Shown here: piece by piece, positions 16,959 to 24,605 of the stretch | How the letters are laid out: each line of letters begins with the position of its first letter | Position numbering within the stretch: the stretch's first letter is position 1 | Origin: Sphingopyxis sp. | Lineage (GTDB): Bacteria; Pseudomonadota; Alphaproteobacteria; Sphingomonadales; Sphingomonadaceae | Assembly: GCA_030145715.1 (NCBI GenBank) | Contig: JAIXHQ010000010.1 | Location: 1 to 64,000, forward strand | Length of the DNA: 64,000 nucleotides | Direction of reading: 5' to 3' | The notes under the pieces: model-generated | The model's input: only the letters and a program-made list of their open reading frames with translations | Told to the model about the DNA's origin: nothing | Database searches by the model: none | Made by a program: the position numbers and the translations under genes

Positions 16959-18266
16959 ATGTGGTCCTATCATCCCGATCTGCTCGCCAAGCCGGTGCCG
17001 CGTTACACCAGCTATCCCACCGCGATGGAATTTACCGATGATGTCGCGGGCGATGATTATGCGCGGGCGCTGGATGGCGTCGCGGCGGCGACGCCGATCT
17101 CGCTCTATGTCCATATCCCATTTTGCGAACAGATATGCTGGTATTGCGGCTGCAACACGGGGGCCGCGGGTCGCAAGCAGCGGCTGGTCGACTATCTGGT
17201 GGCGCTGCACGCGGAAATCGCGCTGGTCGCAAAGCGGCTGGGCGGGCGGGGACGGGTTCAAAGGATCGCCTTCGGCGGCGGCAGCCCCAATGCGATCGCG
17301 CCGGTCGAACTGGTGCGCCTGCTCGACCGCATTCTGACCGTTTTCGACGTCCACCGGCCAGAGGTGTCGATCGAGCTCGACCCGCGCGGCTTTTCCACCG
17401 AATGGGCGCTGGTCCTCGCGGCGGCGCATGTGTCGCGCGTCAGTCTGGGCGTGCAGAGTTTCGCCCCGCATGTTCAACAGGCGATCGGGCGTATCCAGCC
17501 GCTGTCGCATATCGAACGGGTTGTCGCCGCGCTGCGCCTTCGCGACATCGACGCGATCAATTTCGACCTGATGTATGGTCTGCCCAGCCAGTCGCTTGCC
17601 GACCTCGACACGACGCTGGACGAAGCGATCCGTCTCGCGCCCAGCCGGATCGCGCTGTTTGGCTATGCGCATCTCCCCGACATGATTCCGCGCCAGCGGC
17701 GGATCGACTCCAGCCATCTGCCCGACCAGCGCCTCCGCTTTGAACAGGCGGAACTTGGGTATCGGCGCCTGACGAGTGCCGGCTATGTTGCGGTCGGTTT
17801 CGATCATTTCGCTTTGCCGGACGACCCGCTGGCCAGCGCCGCTGCCGAGGGCCGTCTCGGCCGGAATTTTCAGGGATTTACCGACGACAGCGCGCCCGTG
17901 CTGCTGGGTTTCGGGGCGAGCGCGATCAGCCGCTTTCCGGACCTGATCGTCCAGAATGAAAAGCGCGCCGGCCCCTATCGCGACATGGTCGGTGATGGGC
18001 GGCTGACTGCGGCGCGCGGGGTCAGGGTCGACGCCGCGCAGCAGATGCGCGGACAGCATATTCGCGACCTTCTGTGCGGCGGACGGACGCGAATTGAGCC
18101 CGCAACCCGCGCGATGGTGCGCGATGCGATGGCGCCTTTCGAAGATCGCGGGATCGTTTCATGGCAGGGGGATGAACTGGTGATCGCCGCTGGCGCCTTG
18201 CCCTACGCCCGGCATGTCGCGGCCCAATTCGATAGCGTCAGAGGGTCGATCCGTTCTGCGGACTAG
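16959..18266 (+). CDS. hemN: Oxygen-independent coproporphyrinogen III dehydrogenase
   Basis: A 435-residue radical SAM enzyme that oxidatively decarboxylates coproporphyrinogen III to protoporphyrinogen IX without O2. The cluster cysteines are C56-X3-C60-X2-C63 followed by GCNT, the HemN-specific extension. N-terminal LLAKPVPRYTSYPTA, the FGGGSPN motif and the C-terminal HemN domain are all present. The start at 16959 follows aggaggg. With an FNR box directly upstream, it should be expressed with the cbb3 oxidase to supply heme under low oxygen. Confidence 0.93.
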   Translation: MWSYHPDLLAKPVPRYTSYPTAMEFTDDVAGDDYARALDGVAAATPISLYVHIPFCEQICWYCGCNTGAAGRKQRLVDYLVALHAEIALVAKRLGGRGRVQRIAFGGGSPNAIAPVELVRLLDRILTVFDVHRPEVSIELDPRGFSTEWALVLAAAHVSRVSLGVQSFAPHVQQAIGRIQPLSHIERVVAALRLRDIDAINFDLMYGLPSQSLADLDTTLDEAIRLAPSRIALFGYAHLPDMIPRQRRIDSSHLPDQRLRFEQAELGYRRLTSAGYVAVGFDHFALPDDPLASAAAEGRLGRNFQGFTDDSAPVLLGFGASAISRFPDLIVQNEKRAGPYRDMVGDGRLTAARGVRVDAAQQMRGQHIRDLLCGGRTRIEPATRAMVRDAMAPFEDRGIVSWQGDELVIAAGALPYARHVAAQFDSVRGSIRSAD

Positions 18267-18288
18267 CCGTGGATGCCTAGCCGTCGAT

Positions 18289-18804
18289 TCAGCTTGGAAG
18301 ATCGTCGAAATAGGCGTCCATCAGGCCGCGCGCCCGGTCGCTCAGCTTGAAATGGGTAAGCTCTGGGTCGGAGCGATCGCTAAAGCGGGTCAGCCATCCG
18401 TCATTGGTCAGCATCGTGATCCACCGCAATGCCGTCGCCTGCGGCACTCCGGCCGCGATGCACAGTCGGGGTACGGACATGCACTCATTTTCATACCTCG
18501 CGGCATAGAGGTGGAGCATGATGTCCCAGGCGGGATCCGCGAACAAATCGCTCGGAAAATGCTCGTTGCGCTTTCGTCTGCGGCCTATCGTTTCGCGCAC
18601 CATGCGCGCGCGGGCCTTGGGAAAGCTGGTGGGGCGGACGGTTTGGGTGAACATGAAGGCGTGGTCCGGAGAAGGCGCCGGTTCGGATGAAGCAGCCGCC
18701 ATCGTCTCGATCGCCGAAAGCAGCCGGTCCAACCGCGCCTCCAGCCGGTCGAGACGCACCGAAAGACGCTCTCCCCCAACCCCGTTTTGCCCACGATGAC
18801 CCAT
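18289..18804 (-). CDS. Winged-helix regulatory protein (MarR-like)
   Basis: A 171-residue protein. An N-terminal coiled segment (LSVRLDRLEARLDRLLSAIETM, about residues 14-35) precedes a basic linker. The C-terminal winged helix (about 85-165) contains ARYENECMSVPRLCIAAGV, PQATALRWITML and the wing GWLTRFSDRSDPELTHFKLS. The layout resembles MarR-type proteins of sphingomonads. The ATG at 18804 follows aagggg; an upstream ATG at 18897 lacks support. It converges with hemN. Its target is unknown, possibly the adjacent pilus operon. Confidence 0.65.
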   Translation of the reverse strand: MGHRGQNGVGGERLSVRLDRLEARLDRLLSAIETMAAASSEPAPSPDHAFMFTQTVRPTSFPKARARMVRETIGRRRKRNEHFPSDLFADPAWDIMLHLYAARYENECMSVPRLCIAAGVPQATALRWITMLTNDGWLTRFSDRSDPELTHFKLSDRARGLMDAYFDDLPS

Positions 18805-18906
18805 CGGCCACCCCTTTTTTCGCCATAACCCCGCTACCAAACTCGCGATGTGATGGATTGGTTCCCATTGCGATGGTAAATCGGATGATGGGGCCATAGG
18901 CCGATT

Positions 18907-19902
18907 TCAAAAGACGACGTCGATCCGGATCCTGTCATTATAGTCGCCCACCGGAATGGCCGTCTGACCGGGCAGGATCGCGGCGCGATATGTGTATCCC
19001 TGCGTGGTCGCCGAATCATAGATGCCCGCGTTGGTATCGGCGCTGGCGCTGCTCCGCCGCGCGGTGCCAACGCCGCCCCATCGATCGGTGGACGCCGCCG
19101 TTTTATAGATTTCATAGCGCAGGTAATTGGTGCCGCTGCGCATTCGCCGGACGCCGCCGACGGCATTGTCGCCGTCGTTCAGCCCGACGGTATAGGCTGC
19201 ACCCGCGCTGCAACGGATCAGGATCGTGCGCGTGACCGGGTTGAAGGATGCAGCCAGCGGTGCCGACCCAAAGGCGACGTTCGGGGCGGTGATAACGCAG
19301 TCATTCTCGACCTTCAACTCGACATTGACGCGCACCGGAACGCCCGTGCCCCAGTTCGTGACCGGGCCGAGCGCCGGCCGGATCAGGCCGGGACTGGATG
19401 AATAGGAAAGGCAAACCGCAACGCCCACAGAACAGACCGAATAATACCAGCGAAGGTCGATAAAGCCGCTATAGGTTCCCGCCCGCAGCCCCGCCGTCGT
19501 GCTCGTCCTGAAAAAGATCGGCACGCTGTTGCTCGTCCCCGAAAACAGGCTGACGAGGCTGAGCGAGGACAGGTCGAGCACATTGCCCACGGCAAGCGGC
19601 GTCCCGCCGGACGTGAGCGACGCTGTATAGGCGATCGTCTGCCCGGTCGGCCCGACAAGGGTGAAGGTCGATGCCTCGACCCGCAATCTGACATAGTGGG
19701 CGGTCAGGGCGGCGAGAAGAATGTCGCATTGCAGGCCGGCCGATCCGCTCCCCTGCTGCGGCCCCGCCGCGACCGCATAGGAGCTGAAGCTGCCAATATT
19801 CGTGCTGGTGGTCGCCGTGGTGCACGCCGACGCGGCGGTCGGCGCCAGCATCGTGGCCACGAAAGACAGCAAAATAGCGGCGATATGTTTCAGGGTCGGC
19901 AT
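18907..19902 (-). CDS. Spore coat U domain protein, putative pilus tip subunit (CsuE-like)
   Basis: A 331-residue exported protein with a signal peptide ending near PTAASA (about residue 24). It has two domains: a divergent N-terminal beta domain (about 25-180) and a C-terminal SCPU domain (about 185-331) with NVAFGSAPLA, ILIRCSAGAAYTVGLNDG, LRYEIYKTA and the last strand NDRIRIDVVF. Two-domain SCPU proteins cap archaic chaperone-usher pili, as CsuE does in Acinetobacter. It is the last gene of the operon and starts 13 bases inside the usher gene. Assignment as tip adhesin is by analogy. Confidence 0.8.
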   Translation of the reverse strand: MPTLKHIAAILLSFVATMLAPTAASACTTATTSTNIGSFSSYAVAAGPQQGSGSAGLQCDILLAALTAHYVRLRVEASTFTLVGPTGQTIAYTASLTSGGTPLAVGNVLDLSSLSLVSLFSGTSNSVPIFFRTSTTAGLRAGTYSGFIDLRWYYSVCSVGVAVCLSYSSSPGLIRPALGPVTNWGTGVPVRVNVELKVENDCVITAPNVAFGSAPLAASFNPVTRTILIRCSAGAAYTVGLNDGDNAVGGVRRMRSGTNYLRYEIYKTAASTDRWGGVGTARRSSASADTNAGIYDSATTQGYTYRAAILPGQTAIPVGDYNDRIRIDVVF

Positions 19903-22250
19903 GTCATATTCCCCAGTTCGATGATGTCGTCGGCCTGGGGGTCGGCGACGAAGTCCGCCCGGCACGTGCCCCCGCCGGGCAGGCTGACCTCGATCCGATT
20001 GTCCGCCGCCACCTGTTCGATGAACAACAGGCCGTCCCACCCGACATAGGTTGATTGCACCGCGTTGATCGTGACCGCCGTCCCCGCCGGAATCACCGCG
20101 CCCGCGGCATCGCGCAGCGTCGCGCGCGCGGTCGCCCGATGGGTCACGGGAAAGCGGATGACATGGCCGCTTCCGGCGGCGATCGCCACGCGCTGCGACA
20201 CCACCGGCGCCATCACCGTCGCGGGCAGGTCGAGCGTGTCGATGTCGTAACGGGCGGGGTAATAGGCGCTGGCCGACGGGACAAGCAAATGGCCATTTTT
20301 GTTGGTGACGCCGATCAACTGGTTTTCATAACGCACCGGTACGCCCGCCTCACCGCCGGTGCTGACGACGGCAAAGGCGTCGGTGACGCGGTTTGCCGCG
20401 AACAGCGCGCCGTCCATGAACACAAGCGATCCGCTGGCGCCGACCCAGCCGTTGACATCGCGCTGCCCATAGGCGCCGGCGCGAAGCTGGACCGGCTGGG
20501 TGCGCCAGATCATGTCGCCGCGCAGATAGGGGCTTTGGCCATCCTCGCTGATCGCGCTCGCGTTCCAGCCGACACCGCCCTCTGATGGCACCGACCGCGA
20601 ATAATCGGCGCGCAGCCGGGTACGCCCGCCATAATCCTGCGCCGCGCCCGCGCTCAGCATCCCGCCGCCAAGCGGCATGCTGAGCGTCAGGGCGCCCGAC
20701 CAGGCGCGGCCGACGAAATCGCGCGACAGCGATGTATAGAGGCGGCTTTCGCGCCACAGCGGGATCGACCAGGAAAGGTTGGTGAGCCGGGCGTCGCGCC
20801 CGCTTTCCTGACGCAGATCGAAATAGCCGACGCCCAGCGTGCCCGCCCCGCCCAGCGAAAGGCTTGCGGTCGCGGAACTCAGCCGTTCCCATCCGACGCG
20901 GCTGCCCCGATCGAGCAGGCCAAGGTCGAAATAGCCGCTGTCGCGCCGCCGGTGCCGCAGCCCGATGGAAAAACCGCGCGCCAGATAATCATAGCCGACG
21001 TCGAACTGGCCGCCGCTGCTATCGTCGCGAAAACTGCGGCTATAGGCCGCGCTCATCGTGCCGAAATGGCCCAGCTTGACCACCGCGCCGCCGCCCGCCA
21101 GGCGCATGTCATCGGCGACTTCGGCGCGGACCTCCAGGGTTACGCCCCGTGTCACGCCATGACGCGCGGAGGCGCTGGCCGCCAGGCGCCCATAATCGAA
21201 ATTGCGGATGCCATAGTTGCGGCGAAAGGCGCCCGCCGCCACCGAATAGTCGGTGAGTCCGGGCCGCAGCAGCGCGCTGCTGACGTAAAAGGGCATCGCC
21301 GTCGCGACGCTGCGCCCGTGCATGTCGGTGACGATCAGATTGGCCTCGCCATAACCGCTGATCGGCGGCAATGTGCCAAGTGCGAAGGGACCGGGATTGA
21401 CGCGGCTGCCCGCAATCCGCTGCCCGTCCACGACCAGGTCGACAGTCGACGGCAGCGCGGCGTTGCCCGCAAATTCGGGGAGCGGATAGGTGATGACGTC
21501 CGGCCGAACCGAAAAGTCGCGTGAGAGCTGGATTCCGCCCAGCCGCACCGCGGGCGCATAGGGCAATGTGCGGGTGATGATGTCGCCCGCTTCGATCGTC
21601 GTCATGCTCCGTTCGTCCGACCAGCGCCAATGGGTGTCAAAGCGGATATAGGTTTTCGCCCCGCCCGTGCGCAGCGCGCCGGTGGTCGAAAAAATGCCCG
21701 CAGGACCGAACAGGCGCGCCTCGTGCCACAGCGAGCCTTGAACGCGCGTCTTGTCGCCTCCGCTGACATAGGCATCATAGTTCAGCAGCGCGCCCATGTC
21801 ATATTTCGCCGGGCGAAAAGCGCCCGCGTTCTGACCTATCCGCTGGGCGGGCAGATATTCGGGTGACACGGTCAGGTGCAATCGCTGCGACGGCATGTCG
21901 TAATCGGCGCGGACGCCGTCAAGGCTGTCGAGGAACAGCGTCTCGCCAGCCGCTTCGAACAGCATCCCGGCGCGATAGAGGTCGGCGGCGCGCAACTGGA
22001 ACCGCCCCTCGCGCTTGACCACGGCCGCCACGATGCCCGTCTGAAGGCCGTTGACGACCAGTTCGAGTTCCAGCCGCTGTTCGGCGGAAAGCCGCGTGAT
22101 CTCGCCGCGCTGCATGGGCGGAGGAAGGTCGGAGTAGCCGCTGAAATGCGCCGCGTCATTCGCGGCATGGACGGCGGTGGAACTGCACAGCGCGGCGACG
22201 AACGCCGGCACCCAGCGAAGGTGCCCTGGCGGAAAGGTCGCGCGCGCCAT
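19890..22250 (-). CDS. Fimbrial outer-membrane usher protein (archaic CsuD-like)
   Basis: A 786-residue usher with a signal peptide (about residues 1-29), a periplasmic N-terminal domain, a large beta barrel and C-terminal Ig-like domains ending in CRADF and a terminal Cys. Usher-type blocks include GSRVNPGPFALGTLP, SVAAGAFRRNYG, DVGYDYLARGFSIGL and the plug-proximal VDGQRI strand. It would thread subunits through the outer membrane. It starts six bases after the chaperone stop. Length and divergence suit the archaic (sigma) usher family rather than classical PapC/FimD. Confidence 0.87.
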   Translation of the reverse strand: MARATFPPGHLRWVPAFVAALCSSTAVHAANDAAHFSGYSDLPPPMQRGEITRLSAEQRLELELVVNGLQTGIVAAVVKREGRFQLRAADLYRAGMLFEAAGETLFLDSLDGVRADYDMPSQRLHLTVSPEYLPAQRIGQNAGAFRPAKYDMGALLNYDAYVSGGDKTRVQGSLWHEARLFGPAGIFSTTGALRTGGAKTYIRFDTHWRWSDERSMTTIEAGDIITRTLPYAPAVRLGGIQLSRDFSVRPDVITYPLPEFAGNAALPSTVDLVVDGQRIAGSRVNPGPFALGTLPPISGYGEANLIVTDMHGRSVATAMPFYVSSALLRPGLTDYSVAAGAFRRNYGIRNFDYGRLAASASARHGVTRGVTLEVRAEVADDMRLAGGGAVVKLGHFGTMSAAYSRSFRDDSSGGQFDVGYDYLARGFSIGLRHRRRDSGYFDLGLLDRGSRVGWERLSSATASLSLGGAGTLGVGYFDLRQESGRDARLTNLSWSIPLWRESRLYTSLSRDFVGRAWSGALTLSMPLGGGMLSAGAAQDYGGRTRLRADYSRSVPSEGGVGWNASAISEDGQSPYLRGDMIWRTQPVQLRAGAYGQRDVNGWVGASGSLVFMDGALFAANRVTDAFAVVSTGGEAGVPVRYENQLIGVTNKNGHLLVPSASAYYPARYDIDTLDLPATVMAPVVSQRVAIAAGSGHVIRFPVTHRATARATLRDAAGAVIPAGTAVTINAVQSTYVGWDGLLFIEQVAADNRIEVSLPGGGTCRADFVADPQADDIIELGNMTCRP

Positions 22251-22256
22251 GGCGGG

Positions 22257-23018
22257 TCATTCCGGCAGACGCTCGATGCGCGCGGCCTTCTGCCCATTGA
22301 CCACCGCCGACAGTTCGCCTGCCGCCGTCACGCCTTGCGGGATTGGCCAGCGCATCGTCGCGCCGGGCAGCACATAGCCGAGCAGGCCTGCCGCCACCAC
22401 CGCACGACTGTCCCCTGCGACAAAGGCCACGTCGGTCAGGCGCGCGTGCCCCGCACCCATGTTGCGGACCTCGATGAAGCGACCGTCGGCATCCGTGCCG
22501 GTGCGCCAGCCGAGCGCGGGCTGAGGTCGGGGCGCCTTGGCCTTGCCGCTCTGGGCACCGCCAACGGGATAGCTGAACAGCGGTAGCGAATAGCGCATCC
22601 GAAAACTGACCGCGGCGCCGGTCGCGGTGGGGGCATCGCTGGTCGGAATTTCATCGACGATCACGCGATAGGGTTGTTCGGCCACGGTCGGGGGCGGCGT
22701 CGTTCGCGTCAGCCGGACAAGCTGCCTTTCGCCGGGCTGGATGCTGACGATCGGCGGTGTCCCCAAAATCTCTTCCTGCGGCGCAAAGGCTTCGCGCCCA
22801 TTTTGTTGCGCCCAGCCATAGACACGCACTTGCAGCGTCACGGGAGTCTTGCCCGGATTTTCAAGCCACAGCGCGGCCGCGCGGTTATCACCCTCGATCA
22901 CCGGATTGATCGGCCAGATCAGGATCGACCCCGGTTGTTGTGCGACCGCAGGTCGCGGTGCGGCGCTCAGAAAAAGTGCGGCGATCAACAGGGCGAGGGG
23001 AGGGAAAACACGGTTCAT
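22257..23018 (-). CDS. Periplasmic fimbrial chaperone (PapD-like, CsuC type)
   Basis: A 253-residue protein with a signal peptide ending AAPRPAVAQ (about residue 27). Two Ig-like domains follow, with the chaperone pattern ALWLENPGKTPVTLQVRVYGW, the PGERQLVRL G1-strand region and YRVIVDEIP near residue 120. It would donate a strand to subunits before handing them to the usher. The start at 23018 follows aaggac. It stands between the subunit genes and the usher, matching csu gene order. Confidence 0.88.
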   Translation of the reverse strand: MNRVFPPLALLIAALFLSAAPRPAVAQQPGSILIWPINPVIEGDNRAAALWLENPGKTPVTLQVRVYGWAQQNGREAFAPQEEILGTPPIVSIQPGERQLVRLTRTTPPPTVAEQPYRVIVDEIPTSDAPTATGAAVSFRMRYSLPLFSYPVGGAQSGKAKAPRPQPALGWRTGTDADGRFIEVRNMGAGHARLTDVAFVAGDSRAVVAAGLLGYVLPGATMRWPIPQGVTAAGELSAVVNGQKAARIERLPE

Positions 23019-23041
23019 GACCCAGTCCTTGGCAAATGGCG

Positions 23042-23587
23042 TCACCATGTCAGCGTGACGGTCAGCAGGTCGGTATAGGTTCCGGGCGGGCGCGTTCCCG
23101 GCAGGGTGAGCGATCCGTAAATCGGCAGGCGCACGTCTTCGCTGTTGGATGCCGACACCGGAACCGCATAAGCTGTACCGATCGCTATCGGCAGCGTGCA
23201 TCCCGCATCGCGGCAGAGCGTGTAGGCAATGCGCGCGGCGACGTTGGCGCCGCGTTGAAGGTTGCGCACACCGGCGGCGGCGTGGCCACCTCCGTCGATG
23301 CTCATCGTCAGATTGGCGCCCGGCGTACATCGCAGCCGGATCGCCTGGTTGCCGGTTGTCGTCGCGGTGTGGATTGCGGTGGAAAAGGTCGAATCGATCC
23401 CGAAATCGAGCGTGCCGATCCGCCCCACGTTGCCGCTGCCGCCAACGCCATCGACCAGGCATCCCGCGACGATGGAGGCGGCAACATCAAACTGCGCCGT
23501 GGTTTGGCCCCACGCGGCGCCGGGGATCGCACAGCCCGCGACCATGGCCAGTGCCGCACAGGCTGTTGATGGGCAGGGACGCGGCAT
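23042..23587 (-). CDS. Spore coat U domain pilus subunit
   Basis: A 181-residue exported protein with a signal peptide through about residue 27 (GAAWG). It has the SCPU pattern: VAASIVAGCLVDG near the start, IGTLDFG, IRLRCTPGANLTMSIDGG, IAYTLCRDAGCTLPI and the final GTYTDLLTVTLTW strand. The cysteines are spaced for disulphides. It is a paralogue of the next upstream gene (23610-24155) and probably a minor or adaptor subunit of the same pilus. Confidence 0.82.
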   Translation of the reverse strand: MPRPCPSTACAALAMVAGCAIPGAAWGQTTAQFDVAASIVAGCLVDGVGGSGNVGRIGTLDFGIDSTFSTAIHTATTTGNQAIRLRCTPGANLTMSIDGGGHAAAGVRNLQRGANVAARIAYTLCRDAGCTLPIAIGTAYAVPVSASNSEDVRLPIYGSLTLPGTRPPGTYTDLLTVTLTW

Positions 23588-23609
23588 GGCTGCGATCGGA
23601 CGGTCGACC

Positions 23610-24155
23610 TTAAAGGACGACCACCACCGTCACGACGTCGGTATAGACACCGGGGGTCAGCCCGGCCTCGCCAAACGCGCGGCCATAGACATTGACCGTC
23701 TGCGCTGATCCGTCACCGGCAAGGGTGATGTCTCCGCCGATCGGAATGATCGCCGTGCGGCCGACATTGGAATAAAGATTATAGGTCACAAACTGTCCAT
23801 TGGCGGCCTCATGAGCCATGGCATGCAGCCCGGCGCCGGCGCCGGCGCCATCATTCTGACCGGCTTCAAAGGACAGGACCGGGGTGACGCCATTGCTGCA
23901 CTGGATCGTGAATCCGGTGGCACCGCTCAGCACCTGTGCATCGGCCTGGGTGAACAGCGTGTTCTGCGTACCGAAATCGAGCGTGCCGAAATCAACGCCG
24001 GTCGAACCATTGTTATAATTCTGGCCATTGATGATGCAGCCGGCCTGAAGGGTGATCGTTGCGTCGATCGTTCCCGTTATATCGGCATAGGCGGGGGCTG
24101 CGGAAAAAAGCAGGGCGGGAGCGCCAAAAAAGGCGTATATTGCCTTGTTGTTCAC
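23610..24155 (-). CDS. Spore coat U domain major pilus subunit (CsuA/B-like)
   Basis: A 181-residue exported protein with a signal peptide ending APAYA (about residue 24). The SCPU domain starts ITGTIDATITLQAGCIING, with the donor/acceptor strand pattern, GVDFGTLDFG, FTIQCSNGVTPVLSFEAG and the C-terminal PGVYTDVVTVVVVL. As the first gene after the long AT-rich control region it is the likely major rod subunit. Asn/Thr/Gly-rich composition is typical of such subunits. Confidence 0.84.
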   Translation of the reverse strand: MNNKAIYAFFGAPALLFSAAPAYADITGTIDATITLQAGCIINGQNYNNGSTGVDFGTLDFGTQNTLFTQADAQVLSGATGFTIQCSNGVTPVLSFEAGQNDGAGAGAGLHAMAHEAANGQFVTYNLYSNVGRTAIIPIGGDITLAGDGSAQTVNVYGRAFGEAGLTPGVYTDVVTVVVVL

Positions 24156-24605
24156 CTATTTAACTCCTGATCTGTTCATCAATTTGATACTATGCCGATT
24201 TGGCAAAGCAAAATATCCTATACGATCACGAAGTTAATAAGTTACGATTGGAATATGTTTGAATTATTGTGATTTAATTACTTAAACTTCTAGCATGATA
24301 TGTAACATCTTAATAAAAATATCCGCCATGTCATGTGGAGATGTGTCCAAATAGACCGTCTATTATTCAGATTTTTAGGACGCGGAAGCTGCGGGCGAAA
24401 AAGGAAAAATCGCCTCGCTTCGACCCTTTCATGCAACATTATATTCCAAAATGGATGTTCTTCGCGATGCGATCCCGGCTGCCTGGCAGGCACTGTCGGG
24501 TTCTGCTCTGCAACCGCGCCATGATACCGCGACATGGCAAGCGGGCCGACCAATATGGCCGGCCCGTGCAATTAATAGGTCCTGATTATAATGACGCGGT
24601 GATGA
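24156..24605. other. AT-rich control region upstream of the pilus operon
   Basis: This 450-base spacer is markedly AT-rich at 24170-24330 compared with its neighbours. It carries an imperfect inverted repeat with outer arms GAAGTT (24230-24235) and AACTTC (24285-24290). It should hold the promoter of the leftward pilus operon and the end of the receptor gene at 24606. Frames of about 90 codons here (24290-24571 minus, 24335-24622 plus) resemble nothing and are not called. Confidence 0.6.
24542..24566 (-). terminator. Hairpin after the TonB-dependent receptor gene
   Basis: CGGGCCG (24542-24548) and CGGCCCG (24560-24566) form a perfect 7-bp stem with an 11-base loop, about 40 bases past the receptor stop codon. 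There is no T-run on the minus strand, so termination is only inferred from position. Confidence 0.35.

Noticed and set aside
24290..24571. A 93-codon minus-strand frame in the AT-rich spacer
   Set aside because: Its translation has no family pattern, and its region is better explained as promoter DNA.
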